A stretch of 20,692 nucleotides of DNA from Actinomycetes bacterium (GTDB lineage Bacteria; Actinomycetota; Acidimicrobiia; Acidimicrobiales; RAAP-2): positions 1 to 20,692 of the forward strand of contig JAJYZN010000026.1 of the NCBI GenBank assembly GCA_021799915.1. The letters are read 5' to 3'. Positions 8,075-15,178 of the stretch are shown here, piece after piece. The notes below the pieces were generated by a model. That model made no database searches, was not told the DNA's origin, and worked only from the letters and a program-made list of their open reading frames with translations. Numbering within the stretch: position 1 is the first letter of the stretch; every line of letters starts with the position of its first letter. Made by a program: the position numbers and the translations under genes.

Positions 8075-8518
8075 TCACGCCCTTGCGTTGATGGCGGCGC
8101 AGTAGCCGGCCAGGCGTTCGAGGATCTGCTCGGCGCTCTTGGTCCACACGAACCGACGCGGTTCTGGTTCCAGGTGGAAGCCCAGTGCGACCAGGTCCTT
8201 GACGTTGCGATGCGCCGAACGCTTGAGTTTCTTGGTGGTGAGCGCGGAGAACCACCGCTCGACGAGGTTCATCCACGACCCGTAGGTCGGGTGAAGTGGA
8301 AGTGGAACCGCCGGTGGCGCAGCAGCCAGCGGTGGATGAGCGGCGTCTTGTGGGTCTCGAGGTTGTCCAAGACACGTCGAGGTCGGCGCGGACCTCGCGG
8401 TTCACCTTGTTCAAGAAGGCCACGAAGTCGGTGCTGGTGTGGGACTTCGTGATGTCGGTGATCACGGTCCCGGTGGCCGCGTCGAGCGCGGCGAAGAGGT
8501 CGCAGGTGCCATTGGACT
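8075..8518 (-). pseudogene. IS630-family transposase, C-terminal remnant with two frameshifts
   Basis: Read on the minus strand, the fragment encodes the catalytic half of an IS630-type DDE transposase. The order is DLFAALDAATGTVITDITKS, then VLDNLETHKTP (second catalytic Asp), then HRRFHFHFT, then SWMNLVERWFSALTTKKLKR (third catalytic residue region), then FVWTKSAEQILERLAGYC and the stop at 8075. Two single-base shifts are needed, near 8375 (before LDN) and near 8285 (at TP/TYGSW), so no full product can be made. The N-terminal half is absent: at about 8518 the sequence changes to an MMPL transporter relic on the other strand. Its insertion or a later deletion probably removed the MMPL 5' part. 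Confidence 0.88.
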
Positions 8519-8520
8519 AG

Positions 8521-10142
8521 ATTTCTCAGGCCAGCACGGGCTCCGTCACCGCCACGGTGATCGGGGACAGCGCCCGTGGGCAGATTTCAACAGCGCCAAT
8601 CGTTCCGCGAAGAGGCGGTCCGAGCTTCTGTCGTGGCCAGTGACCCTGGCGATTCTGGTTGTCGCGTTCGGGAGCTTGGTCGCCGCGGATTGCCACTCAT
8701 GCTGACCATGGCCGGTCTCCTTGTTGCTGGTGGCCCAGTACTCGTAGACAAGGTCACACCGGTATCGATCTGGGCGCTGAACTTCGCCCTGATGTTTGCA
8801 TTGGCATTTGGGATCGACTACGCGCCGTTCTTGGTCGTTCGGTTTCGCTCGGCGATGAACCGCCGTCACGCGATCCGCGGTGATCGCGAAACCGCGGCGG
8901 CGGCTTTCGCCGAAACCATGGCCACGGCGGGCAAGCCGGTCGTCTTTTCCGCCATCACTGTCGTGGCATCACTGGCATCGATCTTGCTCGTGCCGAGTCC
9001 CGCATTCCGTTCGATGGCGCTCGGGATCAACCTGTCTGTGGTTGCCGTCCTGGCTGCCACATTTGACGCTGCTTCCGGCAGTGCTCGGGAGAGGGAAGAT
9101 TGCCGCGTTGACGCCGGGCAGATTCGGCTCGGAAAGAAGTCGAGCGCTCGCCCCCACCCCCACGGCCATCGACTCGAGGAGCGTCCTCACGCCTGGGGTC
9201 GGAGCTTGTGGCGTCACCCATTGATTGGCGCAGCGGGCGGGCTCGGGATTCTTGCCCTGACCGTGGTGTCTTCGGACTCCGCACCTCTATGCCGTCGATC
9301 ACCATTGTCCCGTCCTCCGCCAATGCTCGCGTGGGCTACAACCAGGTTGTTCAAGCCTTCGGGTCCGGCGCGCCGGGCGCTCTCCAAGTCCTCGTGCCCA
9401 GTTCCCAAGGAGATCGAGCAAGCGCAATCCTGGCCCGCACAGACGGGGTCGTTTTCGTGACCGATGGTCCGACCAGTCACGGTTGGACTCTTGACCAAGT
9501 GATCCCGAGTACCGCGCCGTCTTCGGCGACAACCGGCGCGACCATCGAGCGCATACGCAATGCCCTCCCCACCGGGGTCTGGTCGGTGGTGCGGCTGCGG
9601 AGAAATTCGACTTGGAAAGCGCGCTGGTCAGGGCAATCCCACTCGTGTTGGGGATTCTGGGTGTGGTCGGGTTTCTCTTGCTTCTCGGCCTTCGGCGTTG
9701 CACGCCTCATCTTCCAGGACGGCCACCTCGCCGGATTAGGGAACTTCACGCCGTAGGGATTCATAGACGCTTGGGGACCCCTGTTCTTCGTGGCCATGGT
9801 TCTCGGAGTCGCCATGGCCTACACTCTCTTGCTTTCTGCGGCCAAGGAACGCTTCGAGACCCATGCCGATCCCGAGCACGCCATGACTGGATCGGTCAGA
9901 ACCTCAGGTCGAGTGGTGTTGTCCGCTGCGGGGTGATGTTCGCAGTGTTCCTGACCTTCGCGCTCTCGGGACCGCTTGCCCCGAAGGAGATGGGTGTGAT
10001 CTTGGCGGTAGCGGTTGCGTTTGATGCTCTCGTCGTCCGCTTGGTGCTGCTTCCCGTCGTGCTGAGACTGGGCGGGCACCGAGGTAGGCGTCAGCCGGCC
10101 TGGCTCAAACGGCTTGTGCCCCAGGTCCGCTTCGCTCACTGA
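8521..10142 (+). pseudogene. MMPL-family transporter, truncated and multiply frameshifted
   Basis: The pieces follow the normal order of an actinobacterial MMPL (RND-type lipid or drug exporter) protein but change frame at least four times. They are ADFNSANRSAKRRSELLSWP and TLAILVVAFGSLVAA (about 8580-8695); GLPLMLTMAGLLVAGG, SIWALNFALMFALAFGIDYA and LVVRFRS (8690-9060); TLTLLPAVLGR (9060-9100); RTSMPSITIVPSSANARVGY (about 9285-9350); ALVRAIPLVLGILGVVGFLL (9615-9690); MVLGVAMAYTLLLSAAKERF (about 9800-9865); and FAVFLTFALSGPLAPKEMGV to the stop at 10142. The GIDYA motif of the proton-relay helix is still readable. The first roughly 350 residues are gone at the IS630 junction. Many membrane segments survive, so the decay is fairly recent. 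Confidence 0.87.
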
Positions 10143-10410
10143 CGAACCCAGAGCAAATGTCCCATGGAAAGGGCTGGGTTCCGAGTTTTGAAAGATCCTG
10201 GAACCACCGACGCTCCAGTCGGTCTCTCCAGGTGTGAGCATTCGAGGACCAGCCTCAGCATGATCCGGGGTCGCCGATGTCGACCGGCATCGCCGTTGGC
10301 CGGGACACACATCCCTCTACTCGAGATCCCCCACCGCAGGGCCCGGGATCGCCGTTGGCCATAATGCTTGGAGTGGACTTCAAGCTCGCAGCGAGTGCGG
10401 TAGTGACCCC
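10143..10410. other. Non-coding gap with a 13-bp direct repeat
   Basis: I see no gene in this 268-bp stretch. The 13-mer ATCGCCGTTGGCC occurs twice, at 10289-10301 and 10348-10360, 59 bp apart. The second copy is followed by CATAAT (10360-10365), which could be a -10 element for the acetyltransferase, although no matching -35 element is clear. Confidence 0.4.
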
Positions 10411-10950
10411 GTGGTAGCCGAGCACGCTTCTGGGGCCGAGTTGCGGACACCGCAATATGCAGATGCTGAAGCCATCGTCTCTCTTGTGGAATCCGCCTAC
10501 CGCGGTGCGTCCAGCAGACGCGGGTGGACGACTGAGGCCGACCTGCTGGACGGCCACCGAACGGATTTGCTGGCTGTGCGTGCCGTTCTCCAAGAAGCCC
10601 AGAGCGAAATCCTTGTTGGGGAGTCCGGCGGTGGGCTCCTGTGTTGCTGTCAGTTGGATGGTCATGGCCCAGTAGTCCACTTCGGGATGTTCGCGGTTCT
10701 TCCCGAATCCCAAGGGAGGGGCCTTGGCGACTGGCTGATCGAGCAGGCCGAGCGACGGGCAAAGGAGCACTTCGGTGCCTTGGCAGTTCGGATGTTTGTC
10801 ATCAGACATCGAGTCGAGCTCATCGCTTGGTACGAACGACGCGGTTATCGTAAGACAGGCGAGTACCGGCCGTTCCCCTATGGTGAAGAGCGATTCGGGA
10901 TCCCGAGGCGTGACGATCTCGAATTCCTTGTCCTCGAGAAGCCCCTCTAG
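10411..10950 (+). CDS. GNAT-family N-acetyltransferase
   Basis: This 179-residue protein has the GNAT fold. It would transfer an acetyl group from acetyl-CoA to an amine whose identity is unknown. The acetyl-CoA pyrophosphate loop is clear: FAVLPESQGRGLGDWLIEQA, containing Q-G-R-G-L-G (about residues 93-112). It is followed by the typical C-terminal pattern IAWYERRGYRKTGEYRPFPY (about 137-156), a Tyr-containing segment usual in the family. The GTG at 10411 is the longest start; a TTG at 10441 directly before the domain (LRTPQYADAEAIVSLVESAY) is a possible alternative. There is no strong ribosome-binding site for either. The gene stands alone, with a methyltransferase 107 bp downstream on the same strand. 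Confidence 0.88.
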   Translation: MVAEHASGAELRTPQYADAEAIVSLVESAYRGASSRRGWTTEADLLDGHRTDLLAVRAVLQEAQSEILVGESGGGLLCCCQLDGHGPVVHFGMFAVLPESQGRGLGDWLIEQAERRAKEHFGALAVRMFVIRHRVELIAWYERRGYRKTGEYRPFPYGEERFGIPRRDDLEFLVLEKPL

Positions 10951-11057
10951 CGGCTTTCGGGGATTTCGGTCCTTCAGATTGGCGTGGCTCTTCTCTCGGA
11001 GAACTCGTCGTTTCCGAGAAGTCGCAGGCGAAATGCTCTGGGCCCGAGCGGAGAGTA

Positions 11058-11807
11058 GTGGGTTCGCCTACCGTAGGACACGTGGTGGACAGCACGGAGT
11101 CGAATGCCGCAGTCTGGAAGTCAAGCGAAGTTGTCGCGCAGTGGGTTGCCACTGCCGAGGAACGGGAGCGAGCGAGAGTAAGGCCGCGCCGCCTCCTAGC
11201 CGAGCTCCTGCCTTTTGCCGAAGAGGAGGTATTCACCTTCGTCGATCTCGGTGCAGGAACCGGTGCAGCGTCGCGCGCGATCTTGGACCGCTACCCGTCT
11301 TCGACGGCCGTCCTCGCTGACTACTCACCGCAGATGATCGAGGAAGGTCGGAGGGCTCTGAAGCCGTACGAGGGGCGCTACCGATACGTGGTGATCGATC
11401 TGGCGACCGGTTCATGGCCACCCGAACTAGATGGTGGACTCGACGCAGTGATCTCCTCGCTGTGCGTACACCACCTACCTGACGATCGGAAGAGCGCACT
11501 GTTCCAGGAGATCTTCGGGCGGCTGCTTCCTGGCGCCTGGTACTTCAATTACGACCCGGTAAAAGGGGAGGATGCGGTCGTCGACGACGCTTGGCAACGC
11601 GTCCAGGATCGTCGGGATCCCGAGGTGGCGACGCGACGAGCCCATCGAACCCCCGAGGAGTTGGCCCGTTGGGAGAATCACGTCCGCCACATCAGCCCCC
11701 TCTCATCACAGCTCGCGTTCCTGCGAGCCGCCGGGTTTGAAGCCGTCGACGCCTATTGGAAGGAGCTCGATCACGTCATCATGGGGGGCAGGCGACCGAC
11801 AGGCTGA
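11058..11807 (+). CDS. Class I SAM-dependent methyltransferase
   Basis: This 249-residue methyltransferase has a Rossmann fold. Motif I is FVDLGAGTGAASRAILDRYP (about residues 61-80), motif II is AVLADYSPQMIEEGRRAL, the acidic pair appears in VIDLATGSW, and the post-motif SLCVHHLPDDRKSALFQEIF is typical of small-molecule methyltransferases of the Methyltransf_11/25 type. The C-terminal part, with HRTPEELARWENHVRHISPL and LRAAGFEAVDAYWKELDHVI, resembles UbiE/CmoA-like enzymes, but no substrate can be named. The start is uncertain. GTG at 11058 has GGAGAG only two bases upstream, whereas GTG at 11085 has AGGA with six-base spacing and gives a protein nine residues shorter. The sulfur cluster begins 75 bp after its stop. 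Confidence 0.88.
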   Translation: MGSPTVGHVVDSTESNAAVWKSSEVVAQWVATAEERERARVRPRRLLAELLPFAEEEVFTFVDLGAGTGAASRAILDRYPSSTAVLADYSPQMIEEGRRALKPYEGRYRYVVIDLATGSWPPELDGGLDAVISSLCVHHLPDDRKSALFQEIFGRLLPGAWYFNYDPVKGEDAVVDDAWQRVQDRRDPEVATRRAHRTPEELARWENHVRHISPLSSQLAFLRAAGFEAVDAYWKELDHVIMGGRRPTG

Positions 11808-11882
11808 TCTGCGGGCCTTCCGGAGAGGCGGTTCGGGCCGTGGAGACCCGGTCCGAATGGTCGTTCGGGTCGGCTGGCGAAG

Positions 11883-11902
11883 GCATACCCACCCGGGTAT
11901 GC
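11883..11902 (+). promoter_or_regulatory. CsoR/CstR-type operator and promoter region of the sulfur cluster
   Basis: GCATACCC-ACCC-GGGTATGC is a perfect 8-bp inverted repeat around a 4-bp spacer. It contains ATACCC-N4-GGGTAT, the layout known for operators of the CsoR superfamily: copper sensor CsoR, and persulfide sensor CstR, which controls cstB in Staphylococcus aureus. It lies 34 bp upstream of a small Cys-rich gene and about 300 bp before the CstB-like gene. The right arm holds TATGCT, which could be a -10 element, so binding would block transcription. No CsoR/CstR gene is visible in the window. Confidence 0.62.
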
Positions 11903-11936
11903 TGTCGGCCACCCAGCGAGAGACGGACGGTGACGA

Positions 11937-12101
11937 ATGTGCCGAGCGGTCAGATGCCGGTCCTGTGGGAAGACGACGTGGAGTGGATGCGGGCAGCACG
12001 TTGACCAGGTGATGCGTGGCGTTCGGGAGTCCGACCGCTGTCCGGGCCATCCGAAGCCGGAAAAGCGGCCCATCCTGCAACGCCTGCTCTCGAGAACCTG
12101 A
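11937..12101 (+). CDS. Small Cys-rich protein, conserved actinobacterial type, function unknown
   Basis: This is a 54-residue ORF starting at ATG 11937. It reads MCRAVRCRSCGKTTWSGCGQ, then HVDQVMRGVRESDRCPGHPK and a basic tail. The Cys residues are C2, C7-x2-C10, C18 and C35, with H21 and H38, so a metal-binding (zinc-ribbon-like) fold is likely. From memory, very similar small proteins with the CRxCGKTTWxGCGxHV core are widespread in Actinomycetota and annotated as hypothetical; I cannot check this here. The GAGAGACGGACGG stretch at about 11918-11930 can serve as ribosome-binding site. The gene sits between the CsoR/CstR-type operator and the persulfide dioxygenase gene and is probably the first gene of that transcript. 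Its role may be metal or sulfane-sulfur handling, which is inference from context only. Confidence 0.72.
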   Translation: MCRAVRCRSCGKTTWSGCGQHVDQVMRGVRESDRCPGHPKPEKRPILQRLLSRT

Positions 12102-12197
12102 CCAGGTCCTTGAGGCGGTGTGCCCCTACTGTGGGGCCGGAACGCTGGCCAGAGGTCAGAGGATTGGCAGAAGGAGCTTGAGGGGAAGAACGGCGAG

Positions 12198-13580
12198 GTG
12201 AACGAATACGAGGCGTCGTCGCCGTGCGAGGTCGTCACCGTTGAAACGGTCGGGCTCGGGGATCGAAGCTATGTCGTCCACGACGGCGCCGTAGCCGTCG
12301 TCGTGGACCCACAGCGGGACATCGACCGCTTCCTCGAGCTCGTCGACGAGCTGGGAGTGCAGGTGACCCACGTCTTGGAAACCCACCTGCACAACGACTA
12401 CGTGACGGGTGGTCATGCGCTCGCAGAAGAAGTTGGCGCAGGCTACGTGGTGCCAGCTGGCGACGATGTCGCCTTCTCTCGGGTCCCGGTCGTCGACGGC
12501 CAGCAGATTACCACCGGTCGGCTCGGGATCGTCGCTCGCCACACCCCAGGGCACACGCCGCACCACATGTCCTACGTGGTGCGGGCCGGAGGCGAGCCTC
12601 TGGCGGTCCTGACCGGCGGATCGATGCTCTACGGCGCTGTGGGGCGTACCGACCTGATCGGTAAGGAAATGACCGAGGAACTGACCCGGGCACAGTACCG
12701 ATCGGTCAGGTGTCTTGCCGAGGAACTGCCAGGACACGTATCGGTGTACCCGACCCACGGCTTCGGCAGCTTCTGCTCCGCAACCGAGACATCGGGGGAC
12801 CAGTCCACGATCGCGGAGGAGCGCACTCGCAATGTGGCGCTCCTGATCGACGACGAGGAGCACTTCGTCGATCAGTTGATCTCGGGTCTCACTGCCTATC
12901 CGCGGTACTACGTGCACATGGCGCCTCGAAATGCCGCCGGACCGAGCGCTCCAGATCTCTCGAACCCCGACCCGGTTGACGGAGAAGTTCTTCGAGAGCG
13001 CGTCGCGGCAGGAGAGTGGGTGGTCGATCTGCGGGAACGTCGGGCCTTCGCCCGGGGACATCTCGCGGGAACGGTGTCCATCGAACTCGGCGATACCTTC
13101 TCCACCTACTTCGGGTGGACGCTCCCATGCCAGGCACCGGTCACGCTGATCGGGGACCACCCGGACCAGATCTGCCAGGCGCGCCGTCAGTTGGTCCGTA
13201 TCGGGGTGGACGAGCTGTTCGGCGCGGCCGTCGGGTCGATCGAGACTCTTGCCGGTGGTCGAACGGCCAGCTACGAGGTGGCCAAGTTCGAGCAGCTCTC
13301 CTCCGTGTTCGGAACGCCCGGGCATGTGCTGCTCGACGTCCGGCGCCGCGACGAGTGGGAGGTGGGCCATCTCTCGGGCGCTCTCCACATCCCGTTTTGG
13401 GAGTTGGCCGACCGAGTTGACGAAATTCCCGTGGGAAAGATCTGGGTGCACTGCGCCAGTGGGTTTCGGGCGTCCATCGCTGCGTCGATCGTCGACCGGG
13501 CGGGATACCCCTGCGTCTTTGTGGACGACGACTGGGGTCGGGCCGCCGAACTCGGTATCCCGGTCGAGTCAGGACATTGA
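12198..13580 (+). CDS. CstB-like persulfide dioxygenase / pseudorhodanese / rhodanese fusion
   Basis: This 460-residue cytoplasmic protein has three domains. Residues 10-245 are a metallo-beta-lactamase fold of the ETHE1/persulfide dioxygenase type (GDRSYVVHDG, THLHNDYVTGG at 62-72, HTPGH at 115-119, YPTHGFGSFC at 184-193). Residues about 260-355 are a rhodanese fold with no catalytic Cys. Residues about 370-455 are an active-type rhodanese, with C419 in HCASGFRAS. This order is that of S. aureus CstB, which turns persulfides into thiosulfate. Two metal-site positions are odd: Tyr replaces the last His of HxHxDH (Y68), and the usual TGD Asp ligand is Gly (TGGSM, G141). The GTG at 12198, with AGGGGA eleven bases upstream, fits family N-termini better than an upstream GTG at 12120. 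The membrane-complex genes follow after 56 bp. Confidence 0.9.
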   Translation: MNEYEASSPCEVVTVETVGLGDRSYVVHDGAVAVVVDPQRDIDRFLELVDELGVQVTHVLETHLHNDYVTGGHALAEEVGAGYVVPAGDDVAFSRVPVVDGQQITTGRLGIVARHTPGHTPHHMSYVVRAGGEPLAVLTGGSMLYGAVGRTDLIGKEMTEELTRAQYRSVRCLAEELPGHVSVYPTHGFGSFCSATETSGDQSTIAEERTRNVALLIDDEEHFVDQLISGLTAYPRYYVHMAPRNAAGPSAPDLSNPDPVDGEVLRERVAAGEWVVDLRERRAFARGHLAGTVSIELGDTFSTYFGWTLPCQAPVTLIGDHPDQICQARRQLVRIGVDELFGAAVGSIETLAGGRTASYEVAKFEQLSSVFGTPGHVLLDVRRRDEWEVGHLSGALHIPFWELADRVDEIPVGKIWVHCASGFRASIAASIVDRAGYPCVFVDDDWGRAAELGIPVESGH

Positions 13581-13590
13581 GTTAGGTTGC

Positions 13591-13604
13591 CGCCCTTCAG
13601 GGCG
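13591..13604 (+). other. Short intercistronic hairpin
   Basis: CGCCC-TTCA-GGGCG is a perfect 5-bp GC stem with a tetraloop, lying 11 bp after the rhodanese-fusion stop and 32 bp before the next start. It lacks a T-tract, so it is unlikely to be a strong terminator. It may trim or attenuate the transcript between the two genes. Confidence 0.35.
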
Positions 13605-13636
13605 TCGACCACCGACCAACCGGCGGGAGCTCCTTC

Positions 13637-15178
13637 ATGCGCTACGGCTTCGCAATCGATCAACGAACCTGCATCGGCTGCCATGCCTGTACCGTCGCGT
13701 GCAAGACCGAGCACAAGGTCCCAGTCGGGCAGTTTCGGACGTGGGTGAAGTACATCGACAGTGGATCGTGGCCTTCGTCCACGAGGGCATTCGGAGTGAT
13801 GCGGTGCAACCATTGCACGGATGCGCCATGCGTCGAGATCTGTCCGACGAAGGCATTGTTCAAGCGCGAGGACGGCATCGTCGACTTCGACTCAGAACGC
13901 TGCATCGGATGCAAGAGCTGCATGCAGGCGTGCCCCTATGACGCGATCTACATCGATGAGGACACGCACACCGCAGCCAAATGCAACTTCTGCGCCCACC
14001 GGGTGGACGATGGCCTAGAACCTGCCTGCGTCGTGGTCTGCCCTACCCGGTCGATCTGGGCCGGCGACCTCGACGACCCCGAAAGCGGTATCTCGCGGCT
14101 CATTGCCCAGCATCCGACGGCGACGCGAGCTCCCGAACAGCACACGGGCCCGAACGTCTTCTACCTCGGTGCCAACCCGGCGGTGCTCGACCCGCTGTTG
14201 GCACCGGTCGCAGACTCGTACCTGTGGGCACAACCCGATCGCCATCGGCTGGCGGTTTCCGAGGACCTGGTCGTCGACGAGGCGACCGGCGCCCGCACCT
14301 CCCTCAACACCGCACACCCTCGCCCGTGGGGTTGGCGGGTCACCACGTACCTGTGGACCAAGGGTGTGGGGTCCGGGGCCGTACTCGTGACCGCGGGGGC
14401 GCTCATCGCCGGCTTGCCCGCCGAGGGTGTGCTCAAGGTCGCCGCGCCGGCTATCGGGGTCGGCTTGACCGCGGTCACGGGGGTCCTGCTCGTGTGGGAC
14501 CTGAAGCGTCCGGAGCGATTCTGGTACATCTTCGCCAAGCCCAACCCCAAGTCTTGGCTCTTTCTCGGATCGGTCTGCCTGGCTGGCTTTGGCGCGGTCG
14601 CCGGTACCTGGCTTGCCGCGGCCCTCGGGGAGTCGGCGGGGCTGCTGAGCCCGGCGACGTTCGGCCGGCTGCTGGGCCTGCTGCGTTGGCTGGCCGTGCC
14701 GTCCGCCGCCGCGGCGGCCGGCTACACCGCCTTCCTCTTCGGTCAGGCCGAGGGACGGGATCTCTGGCAGTCCCGTCTGCTCCTTCCGCACCTCCTCGTT
14801 CAGGCCGTCCAGGGTGGTTCCGGCGTCCTGCTTGCCCTGTCGGCGGCATTGGGCCAGGGGAGCCTCACCCGCGCGTTGGCCGGCACTTTCGTCGCCTCTT
14901 CAGCCGCCAATCTTGCGACGCTCGCCGCCGAGTACGGCCGGAAACACGAGACGCCTCAGGCTGAGACGGCGACCAGGATGGTCACCAGGGGTCGTTACGC
15001 CAAACGGTTCTGGGCCGGGGCGGTCGGGCTGGGTGCCGCAGGTGCCGTCCTGGCGGCACCGGCGATTCGGGGCCGCAAGTTGCGCCGGGCGGCCGTCGGG
15101 GGGCTCATCGGCCAGGTGGCGCTGCTCATCTACGAATCGGTGTTCGTCCGAGCCGGACAGGACGTGCCGCTGTCGTGA
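13637..15178 (+). CDS. Fused four-cluster ferredoxin and NrfD/PsrC-type membrane subunit
   Basis: This 513-residue protein joins the electron-transfer and membrane-anchor subunits of a molybdoenzyme complex. Residues 1-140 carry sixteen Cys in four sets (C12/15/18/22, C57/60/65/69, C89/92/95/99, C116/119/131/135), the pattern for four [4Fe-4S] clusters in PsrB, DmsB and SoeB. After a linker (about 150-230), residues about 235-505 form several hydrophobic helices of NrfD type (VGSGAVLVTAGALIAGLPAE, VLLVWDLKRPERFWYIF, WLFLGSVCLAGFGAVAG), which normally bind quinone. The D-L-x-R-P-x-R-F-W segment is a family hallmark. The ATG at 13637 has GGGAGC eight bases upstream. There is no signal peptide or Tat motif, so the clusters should face the cytoplasm. 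The stop overlaps the next start (GTGA), indicating coupled synthesis with the catalytic subunit. Confidence 0.92.
   Translation: MRYGFAIDQRTCIGCHACTVACKTEHKVPVGQFRTWVKYIDSGSWPSSTRAFGVMRCNHCTDAPCVEICPTKALFKREDGIVDFDSERCIGCKSCMQACPYDAIYIDEDTHTAAKCNFCAHRVDDGLEPACVVVCPTRSIWAGDLDDPESGISRLIAQHPTATRAPEQHTGPNVFYLGANPAVLDPLLAPVADSYLWAQPDRHRLAVSEDLVVDEATGARTSLNTAHPRPWGWRVTTYLWTKGVGSGAVLVTAGALIAGLPAEGVLKVAAPAIGVGLTAVTGVLLVWDLKRPERFWYIFAKPNPKSWLFLGSVCLAGFGAVAGTWLAAALGESAGLLSPATFGRLLGLLRWLAVPSAAAAAGYTAFLFGQAEGRDLWQSRLLLPHLLVQAVQGGSGVLLALSAALGQGSLTRALAGTFVASSAANLATLAAEYGRKHETPQAETATRMVTRGRYAKRFWAGAVGLGAAGAVLAAPAIRGRKLRRAAVGGLIGQVALLIYESVFVRAGQDVPLS

Noticed and set aside
10938..10958. Hairpin AAGCC...GGCTT at the end of the acetyltransferase gene as a terminator.
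   Set aside because: The stem is only five base pairs, overlaps the stop codon region and has no T-tract.
12120..12160. A plus-strand frame reads VCPYCGAGTLARGQ, like the CPYCGxGC iron-sulfur motif of molybdopterin oxidoreductases.
   Set aside because: The fourth residue pattern breaks (T instead of C), no family similarity follows, and the frame ends after about 25 more codons. It lies in the leader of the rhodanese-fusion gene and is probably coincidence.
12156..13451. A 431-codon minus-strand frame opposite the persulfide dioxygenase gene.
   Set aside because: No recognisable domain, and it mirrors a gene whose motifs are clear on the plus strand.
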